This document shows positions 31,777 through 38,573 of a stretch of 41,963 nt of DNA, in pieces. Below the pieces are notes generated by a model. That model was not told where the DNA came from, ran no database searches, and was given only the letters and a program-made list of their open reading frames with translations. The stretch spans positions 1 through 41,963 of the forward strand of contig NZ_WIQI01000016.1 in the NCBI RefSeq assembly GCF_009602535.1. Direction: 5' to 3'. The translations under genes and the position numbers were made by a program. The number at the start of each line of letters is the position of its first letter. Position 1 is the first letter of the stretch. This stretch comes from Ornithinicoccus halotolerans. GTDB lineage: Bacteria > Actinomycetota > Actinomycetes > Actinomycetales > Dermatophilaceae.

Positions 31777-32179
31777 CTAGCCGCCGAACGACTCCGCCGC
31801 GAACCGTCCCCAAGCCACGAACCCGGCCATGGCGAAGAAGACCAGCCACCACGGCGAAACGCCACTCTCGGCGCACGATGCGCACGATGCGCACGATGCG
31901 CACGGTCGTCGCGCCGGTCATCAGCAGCACGATGCCGAGGGCGGCCATCGGCACCAGCACCGGGGCGATGTCCAGCATGGCGGGCAGCGTCAGTCCCGCC
32001 GCTGCCAGCACCGTGACGGCGCCGATCCTCTTGATGAAGCCAGGGCTAAACTCGTCGACGTAGCGCTGGCCGGCACCGACTGCGCGGAACCGGGGCTTGG
32101 ACAGGGCCAGCATCGTCAGGCCGCCGCCCAGGCAGCCGACGGCAAGCAGGCTGGCCACGATCCACAGTGCGATGTTCAT
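31777..32179 (-). pseudogene. DoxX-like membrane protein gene with a frameshift
   Basis: From the ATG at 32179 (GGAGAAAAG upstream) the frame encodes a DoxX-like protein: NIALWIVASLLAVGCLGGGL, DEFSPGFIKRIGAVTVLAAAGL, IAPVLVPMAALGIVLLMTGA, then RIV repeats and RREWRFAVV. The expected last helix, LVFFAMAGFVAWGRF ending AAESFGG and a stop at 31779, is in the next frame. Removing one base near 31846 restores one continuous frame of about 133 codons, a usual size for this family. Without that, translation runs on as Arg/Gly-rich sequence into the PspC gene. DoxX-like proteins are small membrane proteins linked to redox or oxidative-stress functions. It is either a real pseudogene, a sequencing error or, less likely, recoding. 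Confidence 0.75.
31871..31906 (-). repeat. 9-bp tandem repeat inside the DoxX-like gene
   Basis: GCGCACGAT at 31871, 31880 and 31889, with a variant GCGCACGGT at 31898. On the coding strand it reads as repeated R-I-V codons. Expansion or contraction would not change frame, so it is not itself the frameshift. Confidence 0.85.
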
Positions 32180-32224
32180 CTGCGCTCTTTTCTCCGGCAC
32201 CCGTTCGGTGCTGTCCGACCCGGT

Positions 32225-32251
32225 GACGAGGTGGGGGGAGCGGACGTGACA
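32225..32251 (-). promoter_or_regulatory. ECF41-type promoter for the DoxX-like gene
   Basis: On the minus strand: TGTCACG (32251-32245), 16 nt, CGTC (32228-32225). One mismatch to the recalled ECF41 consensus TGTCACA-N16-CGTC. The predicted leader is about 40 nt. Confidence 0.7.
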
Positions 32252-32274
32252 TGGCGGGCCCAGAGCGGTGGCGA

Positions 32275-32301
32275 TGTCACAGCCCGGACCGCTGTGTCGT
32301 C
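32275..32301 (+). promoter_or_regulatory. ECF41-type autoregulatory promoter of the sigma factor
   Basis: TGTCACA (32275-32281), 16 nt, CGTC (32298-32301): an exact match to the ECF41 consensus as I recall it. It lies 46 nt before the sigma-factor ATG and back-to-back with the promoter at 32225-32251. Confidence 0.8.
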
Positions 32302-32347
32302 CCACGGACGTGCCACAGCAGAGTCCACCGTGACGAGGGGAGACGCG

Positions 32348-33283
32348 ATGACGGGGACCCAGGAGTTCGAGGAGCTACGACCACTGCTGTTCTCGATCGC
32401 CTACCGGATCCTGGGCAGTGTCAGCGAAGCCGAGGACGCGGTGCAGGAAGCCTGGCTGCGCTACGCGAGCGCCCGCACCGAGCCGGAGTCGCTCAAGTCC
32501 TACCTCTCCACGGTGGTCACCCGCATCTCGATCGACGTGCTGCGCTCGGCCCGAGCGCGGCGGGAGACCTACACCGGGGCGTGGTTGCCCGAACCGCTGC
32601 TGACCGACCCGCTGGTCGCCCACCCCTACCAGGATCCCGAGCATGCCGCCGAGCTGGCCGACTCGGCGTCGATGGCGGCGCTGCTCCTGCTGGAACGGCT
32701 CAGCCCGCTGGAGCGTGCGGTGTTCGTGCTCCGCGAGGTGTTCACGTTCGGGTTCGACGACGTCGCCGCGGCGGTGGGCCGGTCCGAGGCCGCCTGCCGC
32801 CAGCTGGCCTCCCGCGCCCGTCGCCACATGCAGGAGGGGCGGCCACGCTTCGAGGCCGACCGGCGCAAGCGGATGGAGCTCGCGGACCGGTTCTTCGATG
32901 CGCTCCGTGATGGCGACGTCGAGCGGCTGCAGGGACTCCTCGCGGCCGACGTGGAGACGGTCAACGACAGTGGCGGCAAGGCGGGCGGACAAGGCGGCTG
33001 GTTCGGTGCCGCCAAGGCAGCCCGCATCCTGGTCGCCGCGGTGCCACCGCTGCTGGCCATCGGGGCGAGGCTGGAGCCGCGGGAGATCAACGGCCACCCG
33101 GGTGCGGTCCTGCGCGACCCCGAAGGGAACGTGATCGGCACCTGGACCCTGGAGATCCTCGACGGGCAGATCCAGACCATCCGCTCGGTGACCAACCCGG
33201 ACAAGCTCGGCCACCTGGGGACCGTCGGTGACCTCCGGGCTGTCGTGCGGCAGCGTCACCGAGGCAGCCAGCGGCCGAGCTGA
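32348..33283 (+). CDS. ECF41-group (SigJ-like) RNA polymerase sigma factor with C-terminal SnoaL-like domain
   Basis: 311 residues. Region 2 (about 7-70, LLFSIAYRILGSVSEAEDAVQEAWLRY), region 4 with HTH (about 115-160) and a fused SnoaL-like domain (about 178-290). ECF41 hallmarks are present: WLPEP (79-83) in the linker, DSGGK (207-211; consensus DGGGK) and NPDKL near the C-terminus. In this group the fused domain replaces a separate anti-sigma factor and tunes activity intramolecularly. No anti-sigma gene is adjacent, as expected. GAGGGGA precedes the ATG at 32348. The gene has its own ECF41 promoter and faces a DoxX-like gene with a matching promoter. The signal sensed is unknown. Confidence 0.92.
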   Translation: MTGTQEFEELRPLLFSIAYRILGSVSEAEDAVQEAWLRYASARTEPESLKSYLSTVVTRISIDVLRSARARRETYTGAWLPEPLLTDPLVAHPYQDPEHAAELADSASMAALLLLERLSPLERAVFVLREVFTFGFDDVAAAVGRSEAACRQLASRARRHMQEGRPRFEADRRKRMELADRFFDALRDGDVERLQGLLAADVETVNDSGGKAGGQGGWFGAAKAARILVAAVPPLLAIGARLEPREINGHPGAVLRDPEGNVIGTWTLEILDGQIQTIRSVTNPDKLGHLGTVGDLRAVVRQRHRGSQRPS

Positions 33284-33299
33284 CCGCTCCCAGCGGTCA
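33281..33299. terminator. Hairpin at the sigma-factor stop codon
   Basis: TGACCGCT-CCC-AGCGGTCA: a perfect 8-bp stem with a 3-nt loop, whose first three bases are the TGA stop. No T-tract. Probably a terminator or mRNA end-stabilising hairpin. Confidence 0.5.
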
Positions 33300-33334
33300 C
33301 AGCCCCCCTGCCGTTGCCAGGTCAGCAACATAGT

Positions 33335-33363
33335 TTGTCAGGCCGTGGTCGCGTTTTCATGCT
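33335..33363 (+). promoter_or_regulatory. Sigma-70-type promoter for the methyltransferase
   Basis: TTGTCA (33335-33340), 17 nt, CATGCT (33358-33363), with good spacing. It lies in a locally AT-richer stretch between the hairpin and the gene at 33438. Confidence 0.5.
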
Positions 33364-33437
33364 GCGGTCATGGATCTGCACGAGCGGCACGACGTGGGCC
33401 CGGCCCGCGTCGCGGCGCAGCGACGAGGAGTGGCCTG

Positions 33438-34091
33438 ATGGGTGGACACGGGCACCAGCACAGCGACGCGGACGCCGCTGCCATGTTCGAGGCGGCGAGC
33501 TGGGAGGAGCGGTACGACAGCGAGGAGACGATGTGGAGTGGGCGGCCCAACCCGCAGCTGGTCGCCGAGACGTCCCGGCTGACACCAGGCACCGCGCTCG
33601 ACGTCGGCTGCGGTGAGGGAGGGGACGTGGTCTGGCTGGCCCGGCAGGGCTGGCGGGTCACCGGCGCCGACTTCTCCGCCAACGGTCTGTTCCGCGCCGC
33701 CAGGCATGCCCAGGAGGCCGGCGTGGCCGACCGCACCCACTGGTGGCAGGTGGACGCCCGCAGCTTCGCGGCCGAAGGCCGGTCCTACGACCTGGTGACC
33801 AGCCACTACCTGCATCCACCGGACGGCGGGATGGTCGAGGTGACGTCCCGGCTCTGCGAGGCCGTCGCCCCCGGCGGGCACCTGCTGGTGGTGGGCCACG
33901 CCCCCGCCGAGGTGTTCACCCAGCTGTCGGCCAGCCACCGGGCAGCGATGTTCCACGCAGCCGACCTGCTGCCTGGCCTCCCTGACGGCTTCGAGCCACT
34001 GGTGGTCGAGCAGCGGCCTCGGACGGTGACCCGTGACGGCGTGACGGTCGACGTCCACGACGCGACGTTGTTCGCCAGGCGCACGACCTAG
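33438..34091 (+). CDS. Class I SAM-dependent methyltransferase
   Basis: 217 residues. SAM-binding motif I is ALDVGCGEGGDVVWLA (about 54-69), followed by VTGADFSANGLFRAA and motif IV-like YDLVTSHYLHPP. The N-terminus is His-rich (GGHGHQHSD), then AAMFEAASWEERYDSEETMWSGRPN, as seen in TehB-like/thiopurine-type small-molecule methyltransferases. Substrate unknown. GAGGAG lies before the ATG at 33438; the upstream extension crosses the promoter and has no family similarity. It is separated from the sigma factor by a hairpin, so it is probably its own unit. Confidence 0.87.
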   Translation: MGGHGHQHSDADAAAMFEAASWEERYDSEETMWSGRPNPQLVAETSRLTPGTALDVGCGEGGDVVWLARQGWRVTGADFSANGLFRAARHAQEAGVADRTHWWQVDARSFAAEGRSYDLVTSHYLHPPDGGMVEVTSRLCEAVAPGGHLLVVGHAPAEVFTQLSASHRAAMFHAADLLPGLPDGFEPLVVEQRPRTVTRDGVTVDVHDATLFARRTT

Positions 34092-34114
34092 CGCGCGCCG
34101 TCGCCCCCTGCTCC

Positions 34115-34630
34115 TCAGAGCGCCTCGGAGCGGCGGGCGCGGTGGGAGTCGATGACGCCGGTGTCGAAACCGGCCAGGTGCAGCCCGCCGGCGAACCGGG
34201 CGTGCTCGATCTTGATGCAGCGGTCCATGACCAGGGACAGCCCGGCGGCCTCGGCGTCCCGTGCGACCCCCTCGTGCCACAAGCCGAGCTGCAGCCACAG
34301 CGTCCCGGCGCCGACGGCGACCGCGTCGTCGAGCACGCTCGGGAGGTCCTCGTGCCGGCGGAACGCGACCACGACGTCCGGGGTCTCCGGCAGGTCGGCC
34401 AGCCGGTCGTACACCGGCTGCCCCAGCACCTCATCGATGCGCGGGTTGACCAGGTACACCGTGTAGCTGCTGCTGGAGAGCAGGTAGGTCGCCACGAAGT
34501 AGCTGGCCCGCGCCGGGTTGTCGGAGGCGCCGACGAGGGCGACCGACCTCGCCCGGCGCAGGATGGCCAGCCGCTGCTGCGGCGAGGGCCCCTGCCAGGT
34601 GCGCCCCGCGGGCGTGGTGCGCTCGCTCAT
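34115..34630 (-). CDS. CoA-binding domain protein (YccU/CoA_binding_2 type)
   Basis: 171 residues. Rossmann-like CoA-binding fold: SVALVGASDNPARASYFVATYLL (about 27-49), YTVYLVNPRIDEVLGQPVYDRLADLPETPDVVVAFRR, and the conserved LWLQLGLWHEGVARDAEAAGL and VMDRCIKIEHAR. Single-domain proteins of this family bind CoA; the biochemical role is unclear. The ATG at 34630 lies 5 nt after the stop of the sulfhydrylase gene on the same strand, so the two are cotranscribed. Pairing of this protein with O-acetylhomoserine sulfhydrylase is common in actinobacteria. Confidence 0.88.
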   Translation of the reverse strand: MSERTTPAGRTWQGPSPQQRLAILRRARSVALVGASDNPARASYFVATYLLSSSSYTVYLVNPRIDEVLGQPVYDRLADLPETPDVVVAFRRHEDLPSVLDDAVAVGAGTLWLQLGLWHEGVARDAEAAGLSLVMDRCIKIEHARFAGGLHLAGFDTGVIDSHRARRSEAL

Positions 34631-34635
34631 CGTGC

Positions 34636-35967
34636 TCAGCTCCCGGTTCGTTCGGTGCCCGTTGCCGCGGTGAGGGCCTGGTCGAGGTCCCACAGGATGT
34701 CGTCGACGTCCTCCAGCCCGACCGAGATCCGGACCAGGTCGGGCGCCACCCCGGCGGCCTGCAGCTGCGCGGCCGTCAGCTGCTGGTGGGTGGTCGAGGC
34801 GGGGTGGATGACGAGGGTGCGGCTGTCACCGACGTTGGCCAGGTGGCTGGCCAGCCGGACGGCGCCGATGAACCGCTCGCCGACCTCGCGGGCGCCACGC
34901 TCGGCGGTCTCCGCGACCCCGAACGCGAACACCGCACCGGGCCCGGCAGGCAGGTACTGCGCGGCCCGCTCATGGTGCGGGTGGGAGGGCAGCCCCGCCC
35001 AGGTGACGTACCGCACCCGTGGGTCGGCCGCCAGCCACTGCGCCACCTCGCGCGCGGCGGCGACATGGGCGTCCATCCGCTGCGGCAGCGTCTCGATGCC
35101 CTGCAGCAGCTGGAAGGCCGAGGTGGCCGACAGCGCGGGGCCGATGTCCCGCAGCTGCTCCGACCGCAGCTTCATGAGGAAGCCGTACTCGGCGAAGTTC
35201 GCCCACCAGGAGATGCCCCCGTAGGAGCCGACCGGCTCGGTCATGCTCGGGAAGTTGCCGTTGTCCCAGGGGAACCGGCCGGACTCCACCACCACCCCAC
35301 CGAGGGTGGTGCCGTGGCCGCCGAGGAACTTGGTGAGCGAGTGCAGCACGATGTCGGCGCCGTGCTCGATCGGGCGCACCAGGTAGGGCGTGGCCAGGGT
35401 CGCGTCGACGATGAGCGGCACGCCGTGGGCGTGGGCGACCTCGGCCAGCCCCGCCAGGTCGGCGATCTCACCGGAGGGGTTGCCGATCATCTCGGTGTAG
35501 ACGGCCCGGGTGCGGGGGGTGATCGCCGCGGCGTAGTCGGCCGGGTCGGTGCCGGAGACGAAGGTCGTCTCCACGCCGAACCGACGCAGCGTCACGTCCA
35601 GCTGGGTGACCGTCCCGCCGTAGAGGGAGGCCGCCGCGACGACGTGGTCACCGGAGCCGCAGAGCGCGGCGAAGGTGACGAACTCGGCGGCCATGCCCGA
35701 GGCGGTGGCCACGGCACCGATGCCGCCCTCCAGGGAGGCCATCCGCTCCTCCAGGGCGGCGACGGTGGGGTTGCCGATGCGGGAGTAGATGTTGCCGAAC
35801 TTCTGCAGCGCGAACAGGCTCGCCGCGTCCTGGGTGTCCTCGAAGACGAAGCTGGTGCTCTGGTAGACGGGCACCGCACGGGCGCCGGTCGTCGCGTCCG
35901 GCGCGCCGCCGGCGTGCAGCGCCCGGGTGCGGAACCCGAACTCCCGGTCCGGGGACGTGCCCGTCAT
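34636..35967 (-). CDS. metY: O-acetylhomoserine (and O-acetylserine) sulfhydrylase, PLP-dependent
   Basis: 443 residues, the long form typical of MetY. It makes homocysteine from O-acetylhomoserine and sulfide in methionine synthesis. PLP features: Schiff-base Lys213 in [12 protein letters not shown], the pyridine-N Asp188 in [11 protein letters not shown], and YSRIGNPT (61-68), ATASGMAAE and SLYGGT. The C-terminus carries [21 protein letters not shown], diagnostic for the sulfhydrylase rather than cystathionine-gamma-synthase branch. GAAGAGGTGG precedes the ATG. Only 67 nt separate it from the divergent gene at 36035, too little for a SAM riboswitch, and none is seen. Confidence 0.93.
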   Translation of the reverse strand: MTGTSPDREFGFRTRALHAGGAPDATTGARAVPVYQSTSFVFEDTQDAASLFALQKFGNIYSRIGNPTVAALEERMASLEGGIGAVATASGMAAEFVTFAALCGSGDHVVAAASLYGGTVTQLDVTLRRFGVETTFVSGTDPADYAAAITPRTRAVYTEMIGNPSGEIADLAGLAEVAHAHGVPLIVDATLATPYLVRPIEHGADIVLHSLTKFLGGHGTTLGGVVVESGRFPWDNGNFPSMTEPVGSYGGISWWANFAEYGFLMKLRSEQLRDIGPALSATSAFQLLQGIETLPQRMDAHVAAAREVAQWLAADPRVRYVTWAGLPSHPHHERAAQYLPAGPGAVFAFGVAETAERGAREVGERFIGAVRLASHLANVGDSRTLVIHPASTTHQQLTAAQLQAAGVAPDLVRISVGLEDVDDILWDLDQALTAATGTERTGS

Positions 35968-36022
35968 CCTCGATCCACCTCTTCACCGTCCGACTGCCTC
36001 CGCAGGCACTCTATGCGCTGGG

Positions 36023-36028
36023 TAGGTT
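36023..36028 (+). promoter_or_regulatory. -10 hexamer TAGGTT, leaderless promoter
   Basis: TAGGTT is followed by GGAGCC (6 nt) and the GTG at 36035. The GGAG is too close to serve as a normal ribosome-binding site. Confidence 0.45.
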
Positions 36029-36034
36029 GGAGCC

Positions 36035-36817
36035 GTGGATACCCAGGCCGTGCTCGAGCTGATGCAGGAGGTCGCGGCCGGGGTCATCAACCCGCGGTTC
36101 CGCTCGCTCGACGAGGCGGACGTGACCGAGAAGAAGCCCGGGGACCTGGTGACGGTCGCCGACCACGAGGCCGAGGAGTGGCTGACCCGAGAACTGTCCC
36201 GCGCCTACCCCGGGGCGGTCGTGCTGGGCGAGGAGGAGTTCGAGCGCGACCCGGGGCTCATCGACCGGTTCGCGCAGGCCGAGCACGCCTTCACCGTCGA
36301 CCCGGTCGACGGCACCAAGAACTTCGTCCGCGGCTCGCCCGACCACGCGGTGATGGTCGCCGAGGTGCGGCTGGGGGTCACCGTGCGCGGCTGGATCTGG
36401 CAGCCGCAGCACCAGCTCGGCTACGTCGCCGAGCAGGGCGCCGGCGCCTACCGCAACGGTGAGCGGTTGCGGCGCGCCCCGGCCGCGGAGGACGTCGACC
36501 GGCTGCGCGGGGTCACCGCGACCCGCTCCCGGGTGGGCCACCGCTACGGGCCGCTGCGGCCGCTGGGGCTGAGCTGGGTCTGCTGCGGGGTGGACTACCC
36601 GCGGCTGGTGGAGGAGCGGGCCGACTTCGTGCTCTACGGCAGCGTGCGGCCCTGGGACCACGCCCCGGGGTCACTGCTGGTCACCGAGGCCGGCGGCTAC
36701 TCCGCGCCGCTGGCCGGCCCGGCCTACCGTCCCGGCAGCCGCCCGGGGGACCTGCTGGTCGCCGCGGACCCGCGGACCCACCAGCGGGTCGCCCCGCACC
36801 TGCGCCAGCAGCAGTAG
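36035..36817 (+). CDS. Inositol monophosphatase-fold phosphatase (second paralogue)
   Basis: 260 residues. Metal and catalytic motifs: GEEEF, DPVDGTKNF (about 89-97) and the C-terminal RPWDHAPGSLLVTEAGGYSAP (about 209-229). It is clearly divergent from the SuhB-like protein at 2600: it has the DGTKNF form found in many HisN/IMPase-related enzymes and the substrate loop CCGVDYPRLVEERADFVLYG. Histidinol-phosphatase, inositol monophosphatase or another sugar phosphatase are all possible. GTG start chosen from the -10 box and from the short helical N-terminus DTQAVLELMQEVAAG. It is divergent from metY. Confidence 0.82.
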   Translation: MDTQAVLELMQEVAAGVINPRFRSLDEADVTEKKPGDLVTVADHEAEEWLTRELSRAYPGAVVLGEEEFERDPGLIDRFAQAEHAFTVDPVDGTKNFVRGSPDHAVMVAEVRLGVTVRGWIWQPQHQLGYVAEQGAGAYRNGERLRRAPAAEDVDRLRGVTATRSRVGHRYGPLRPLGLSWVCCGVDYPRLVEERADFVLYGSVRPWDHAPGSLLVTEAGGYSAPLAGPAYRPGSRPGDLLVAADPRTHQRVAPHLRQQQ

Positions 36818-36835
36818 CCGCCGGCGACGCCCGGC

Positions 36836-37225
36836 TCAGCGCGGAGCCGTGGGCCCGTCGCCGGGGTCCCGTCCGTGCTCGTCGTGCCGGTGCAGCGCCT
36901 CCCGGACCGCGAGCTCCCGGGCCAGCGTGGTGACGTGCTGCTCCATGGTCCGCATCCGGCGGTAGGAGGAGGCCACGTAGCCGAAGAAGGCGATGGTCAG
37001 CGCGTACAGCAGCAGGTCGGCTCCGCGCCCGACGCCGACCAGCTGCGCCGTCTGGGTGAGCAGCCGTGGGAAGAGCACGGCCGCGACCGCGAGCAGCACG
37101 AAGCCGATCAGCAGCAGCCGCCGGATCGCCTGGTGCCGCACCCCGGCCGTGGACCGGGTGAGCATGATGGTGACCAGGATGATCCCGGCCAGCAGCAGGA
37201 CCTTGATGACGGGCTGGTCGAGCAC
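36836..37225 (-). CDS. DUF2304 family membrane protein
   Basis: 129 residues. Three hydrophobic segments (VIKVLLLAGIILVTIML, LLLIGFVLLAVAAVLFP, LLLYALTIAFFGYVA) and a charged tail with a predicted helix (MRTMEQHVTTLARELAVREAL). DUF2304 proteins are regularly found beside family-2 glycosyltransferases of the polyprenyl-phosphate type and are thought to help anchor them; this gene starts 9 nt downstream of such a GT2 on the same strand. GTG start at 37225. Function is inferred from that pairing only. Confidence 0.87.
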   Translation of the reverse strand: MLDQPVIKVLLLAGIILVTIMLTRSTAGVRHQAIRRLLLIGFVLLAVAAVLFPRLLTQTAQLVGVGRGADLLLYALTIAFFGYVASSYRRMRTMEQHVTTLARELAVREALHRHDEHGRDPGDGPTAPR

Positions 37226-37234
37226 GGCGGGTCC

Positions 37235-37918
37235 TCACTTCCAGAGGGTGTCGATGAGGATGTTGACCGAGTTGATGAGGGACTGGCCCTTGCCGCGGGA
37301 GTAGTCGGTGTAGAGCACGTGCACCGGGTGCTCGGCCCACGGCAGCCCGGTGCGGCCCAGCTGCAGCACGATCTCGGTGGCGTGGGCCATCCGGTCCTGC
37401 TTGAGGTCCAGCCGGCTGGCCGCGTCGCGCCGCAGCACCCGCAGCCCGTTGTGGGCGTCGGAGAGCCGCAGCCCGGTCTGCTGGTTGGTCAGCCAGACCG
37501 CCCCCCGCAGCACCAGCCGACGCAGCGTCCCCGGGTCGGTGCGGTCGTCGAGGAAGCGCGAGCCGAAGACGATCGCCAGGTCCTCCTCCCGGGCCCGCCG
37601 CACCATGTCCTCGGCGTCCTCGACCCGGTGCTGCCCGTCGGCGTCGAAGGTCACCACGAACGGGGCGTCCGTGGCCTCCAGCACGTACCGGATCCCGGTC
37701 TGCAGCGCCGCCCCCTGGCCGAGGTTGAACGGGTGCTGCACCACCACCGCGCCGGCCTCGCGGGCCAGCCGCGCCGAGTCGTCCTGGGAGGCGTCGTCGA
37801 CGCACACCACGTGCGGGAACCGCTCCCGCGCGGTGGCGAGCACCTCGGCGATCACCGGACCCTCGTTGAACAGCGGGATCACCAGCCAGGCGTCCTCGAC
37901 TGGTGGCGATAGGGTCAT
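37235..37918 (-). CDS. Family 2 glycosyltransferase (polyprenyl-phosphate glycosyltransferase-like)
   Basis: 227 residues. GT-A fold: WLVIPLFNEGPVIAEVL at the N-terminus, VVCVDDASQDDSARLA, HPFNLGQGAALQTGIRYVL and the metal-binding DADGQHRVED. The pattern matches DPM1-like transferases that place a sugar on a lipid carrier. A large C-terminal membrane domain is absent, and the adjacent DUF2304 protein may supply the membrane anchor. The ATG at 37918 is preceded by CACAAT and 6 nt, so the transcript may be leaderless. It is divergent from the acetyltransferase gene at 37977. Confidence 0.9.
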   Translation of the reverse strand: MTLSPPVEDAWLVIPLFNEGPVIAEVLATARERFPHVVCVDDASQDDSARLAREAGAVVVQHPFNLGQGAALQTGIRYVLEATDAPFVVTFDADGQHRVEDAEDMVRRAREEDLAIVFGSRFLDDRTDPGTLRRLVLRGAVWLTNQQTGLRLSDAHNGLRVLRRDAASRLDLKQDRMAHATEIVLQLGRTGLPWAEHPVHVLYTDYSRGKGQSLINSVNILIDTLWK

Positions 37919-37924
37919 GGCGGC

Positions 37925-37930
37925 ATTGTG
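37925..37930 (-). promoter_or_regulatory. -10 hexamer CACAAT, leaderless promoter for the GT2 gene
   Basis: On the minus strand CACAAT is followed by GCCGCC (6 nt) and the ATG at 37918. No ribosome-binding site. Confidence 0.4.
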
Positions 37931-37976
37931 GCAGCAGCGGCACCCCGGCAGCCGCCGGCACAGGAACGGAGGAGCG

Positions 37977-38573
37977 ATGGCCACCCGCATCGTCGACAGC
38001 GCCGATGTCTCCGCGGAGGCCACGATCGGCGAGGACAGCATGGTGTGGCACCTGGCGCAGGTCCGGGAGGGGGCCGTGCTGGGCCGCGGCTGCATCGTGG
38101 GGCGCGGTGCCTACATCGGCACCGGCGTCGAGCTCGGCGACCACTGCAAGGTCCAGAACTACGCGCTGGTCTACGAGCCGGCCAGGCTGGACCGGGGCGT
38201 GTTCATCGGGCCGGCCGCGGTGCTCACCAACGACACCTTCCCGCGCGCCATCAACCCCGACGGCTCCCGCAAGAGCGGTGAGGACTGGGAGGCCGTCGGC
38301 GTGACCATCGGTGAGGGCGCCTCCATCGGGGCCCGTGCCGTCTGCGTCGCGCCGGTCTCGGTCGGCGCCTGGGCGATGGTCGCCGCCGGCGCCGTCGTCG
38401 CCAAGGACGTCCCCGAGCACGCCCTCGTCGTCGGGGTGCCCGCCCGCCAGGTCGGCTGGGTCGGCCACGCCGGCCACCCGCTGGAGCAGCAGGGCGACGG
38501 CACCTGGCGGTGCCCGCACACCGGTGACAGCTACGAGCAGCACGGCGAGACCCTCAGGAGGGCGCAGGCATGA
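37977..38573 (+). CDS. Hexapeptide-repeat N-acetyltransferase (WbpD/WlbB-like)
   Basis: 198 residues. Left-handed beta-helix hexapeptide repeats run through most of the protein (ATIGEDSMVWHLAQVREGAVLG, GAYIGTGVELGDHCKVQN, GVTIGEGASIGARAVC). The loop FIGPAAVLTNDTFPRA resembles WbpD, the UDP-2-acetamido-3-amino-2,3-dideoxy-glucuronate N-acetyltransferase. A C-terminal extension (WRCPHTGDSYEQ) is retained. GGAGGAGCG precedes the ATG. Its last codons overlap the aminotransferase start (ATGA), consistent with consecutive steps of one pathway. Confidence 0.85.
   Translation: MATRIVDSADVSAEATIGEDSMVWHLAQVREGAVLGRGCIVGRGAYIGTGVELGDHCKVQNYALVYEPARLDRGVFIGPAAVLTNDTFPRAINPDGSRKSGEDWEAVGVTIGEGASIGARAVCVAPVSVGAWAMVAAGAVVAKDVPEHALVVGVPARQVGWVGHAGHPLEQQGDGTWRCPHTGDSYEQHGETLRRAQA

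Noticed and set aside
31508-32305. Single 265-codon minus-strand frame spanning DoxX-like and PspC regions
   Set aside because: Only the part from 32179 to about 31846 has family resemblance. The rest is Arg/Ser/Gly-rich and overlaps the real PspC gene in another frame.
35968-36034. SAM or cobalamin riboswitch before metY
   Set aside because: Only 67 nt separate metY from the divergent gene. There is no room for and no trace of the conserved core of either riboswitch.
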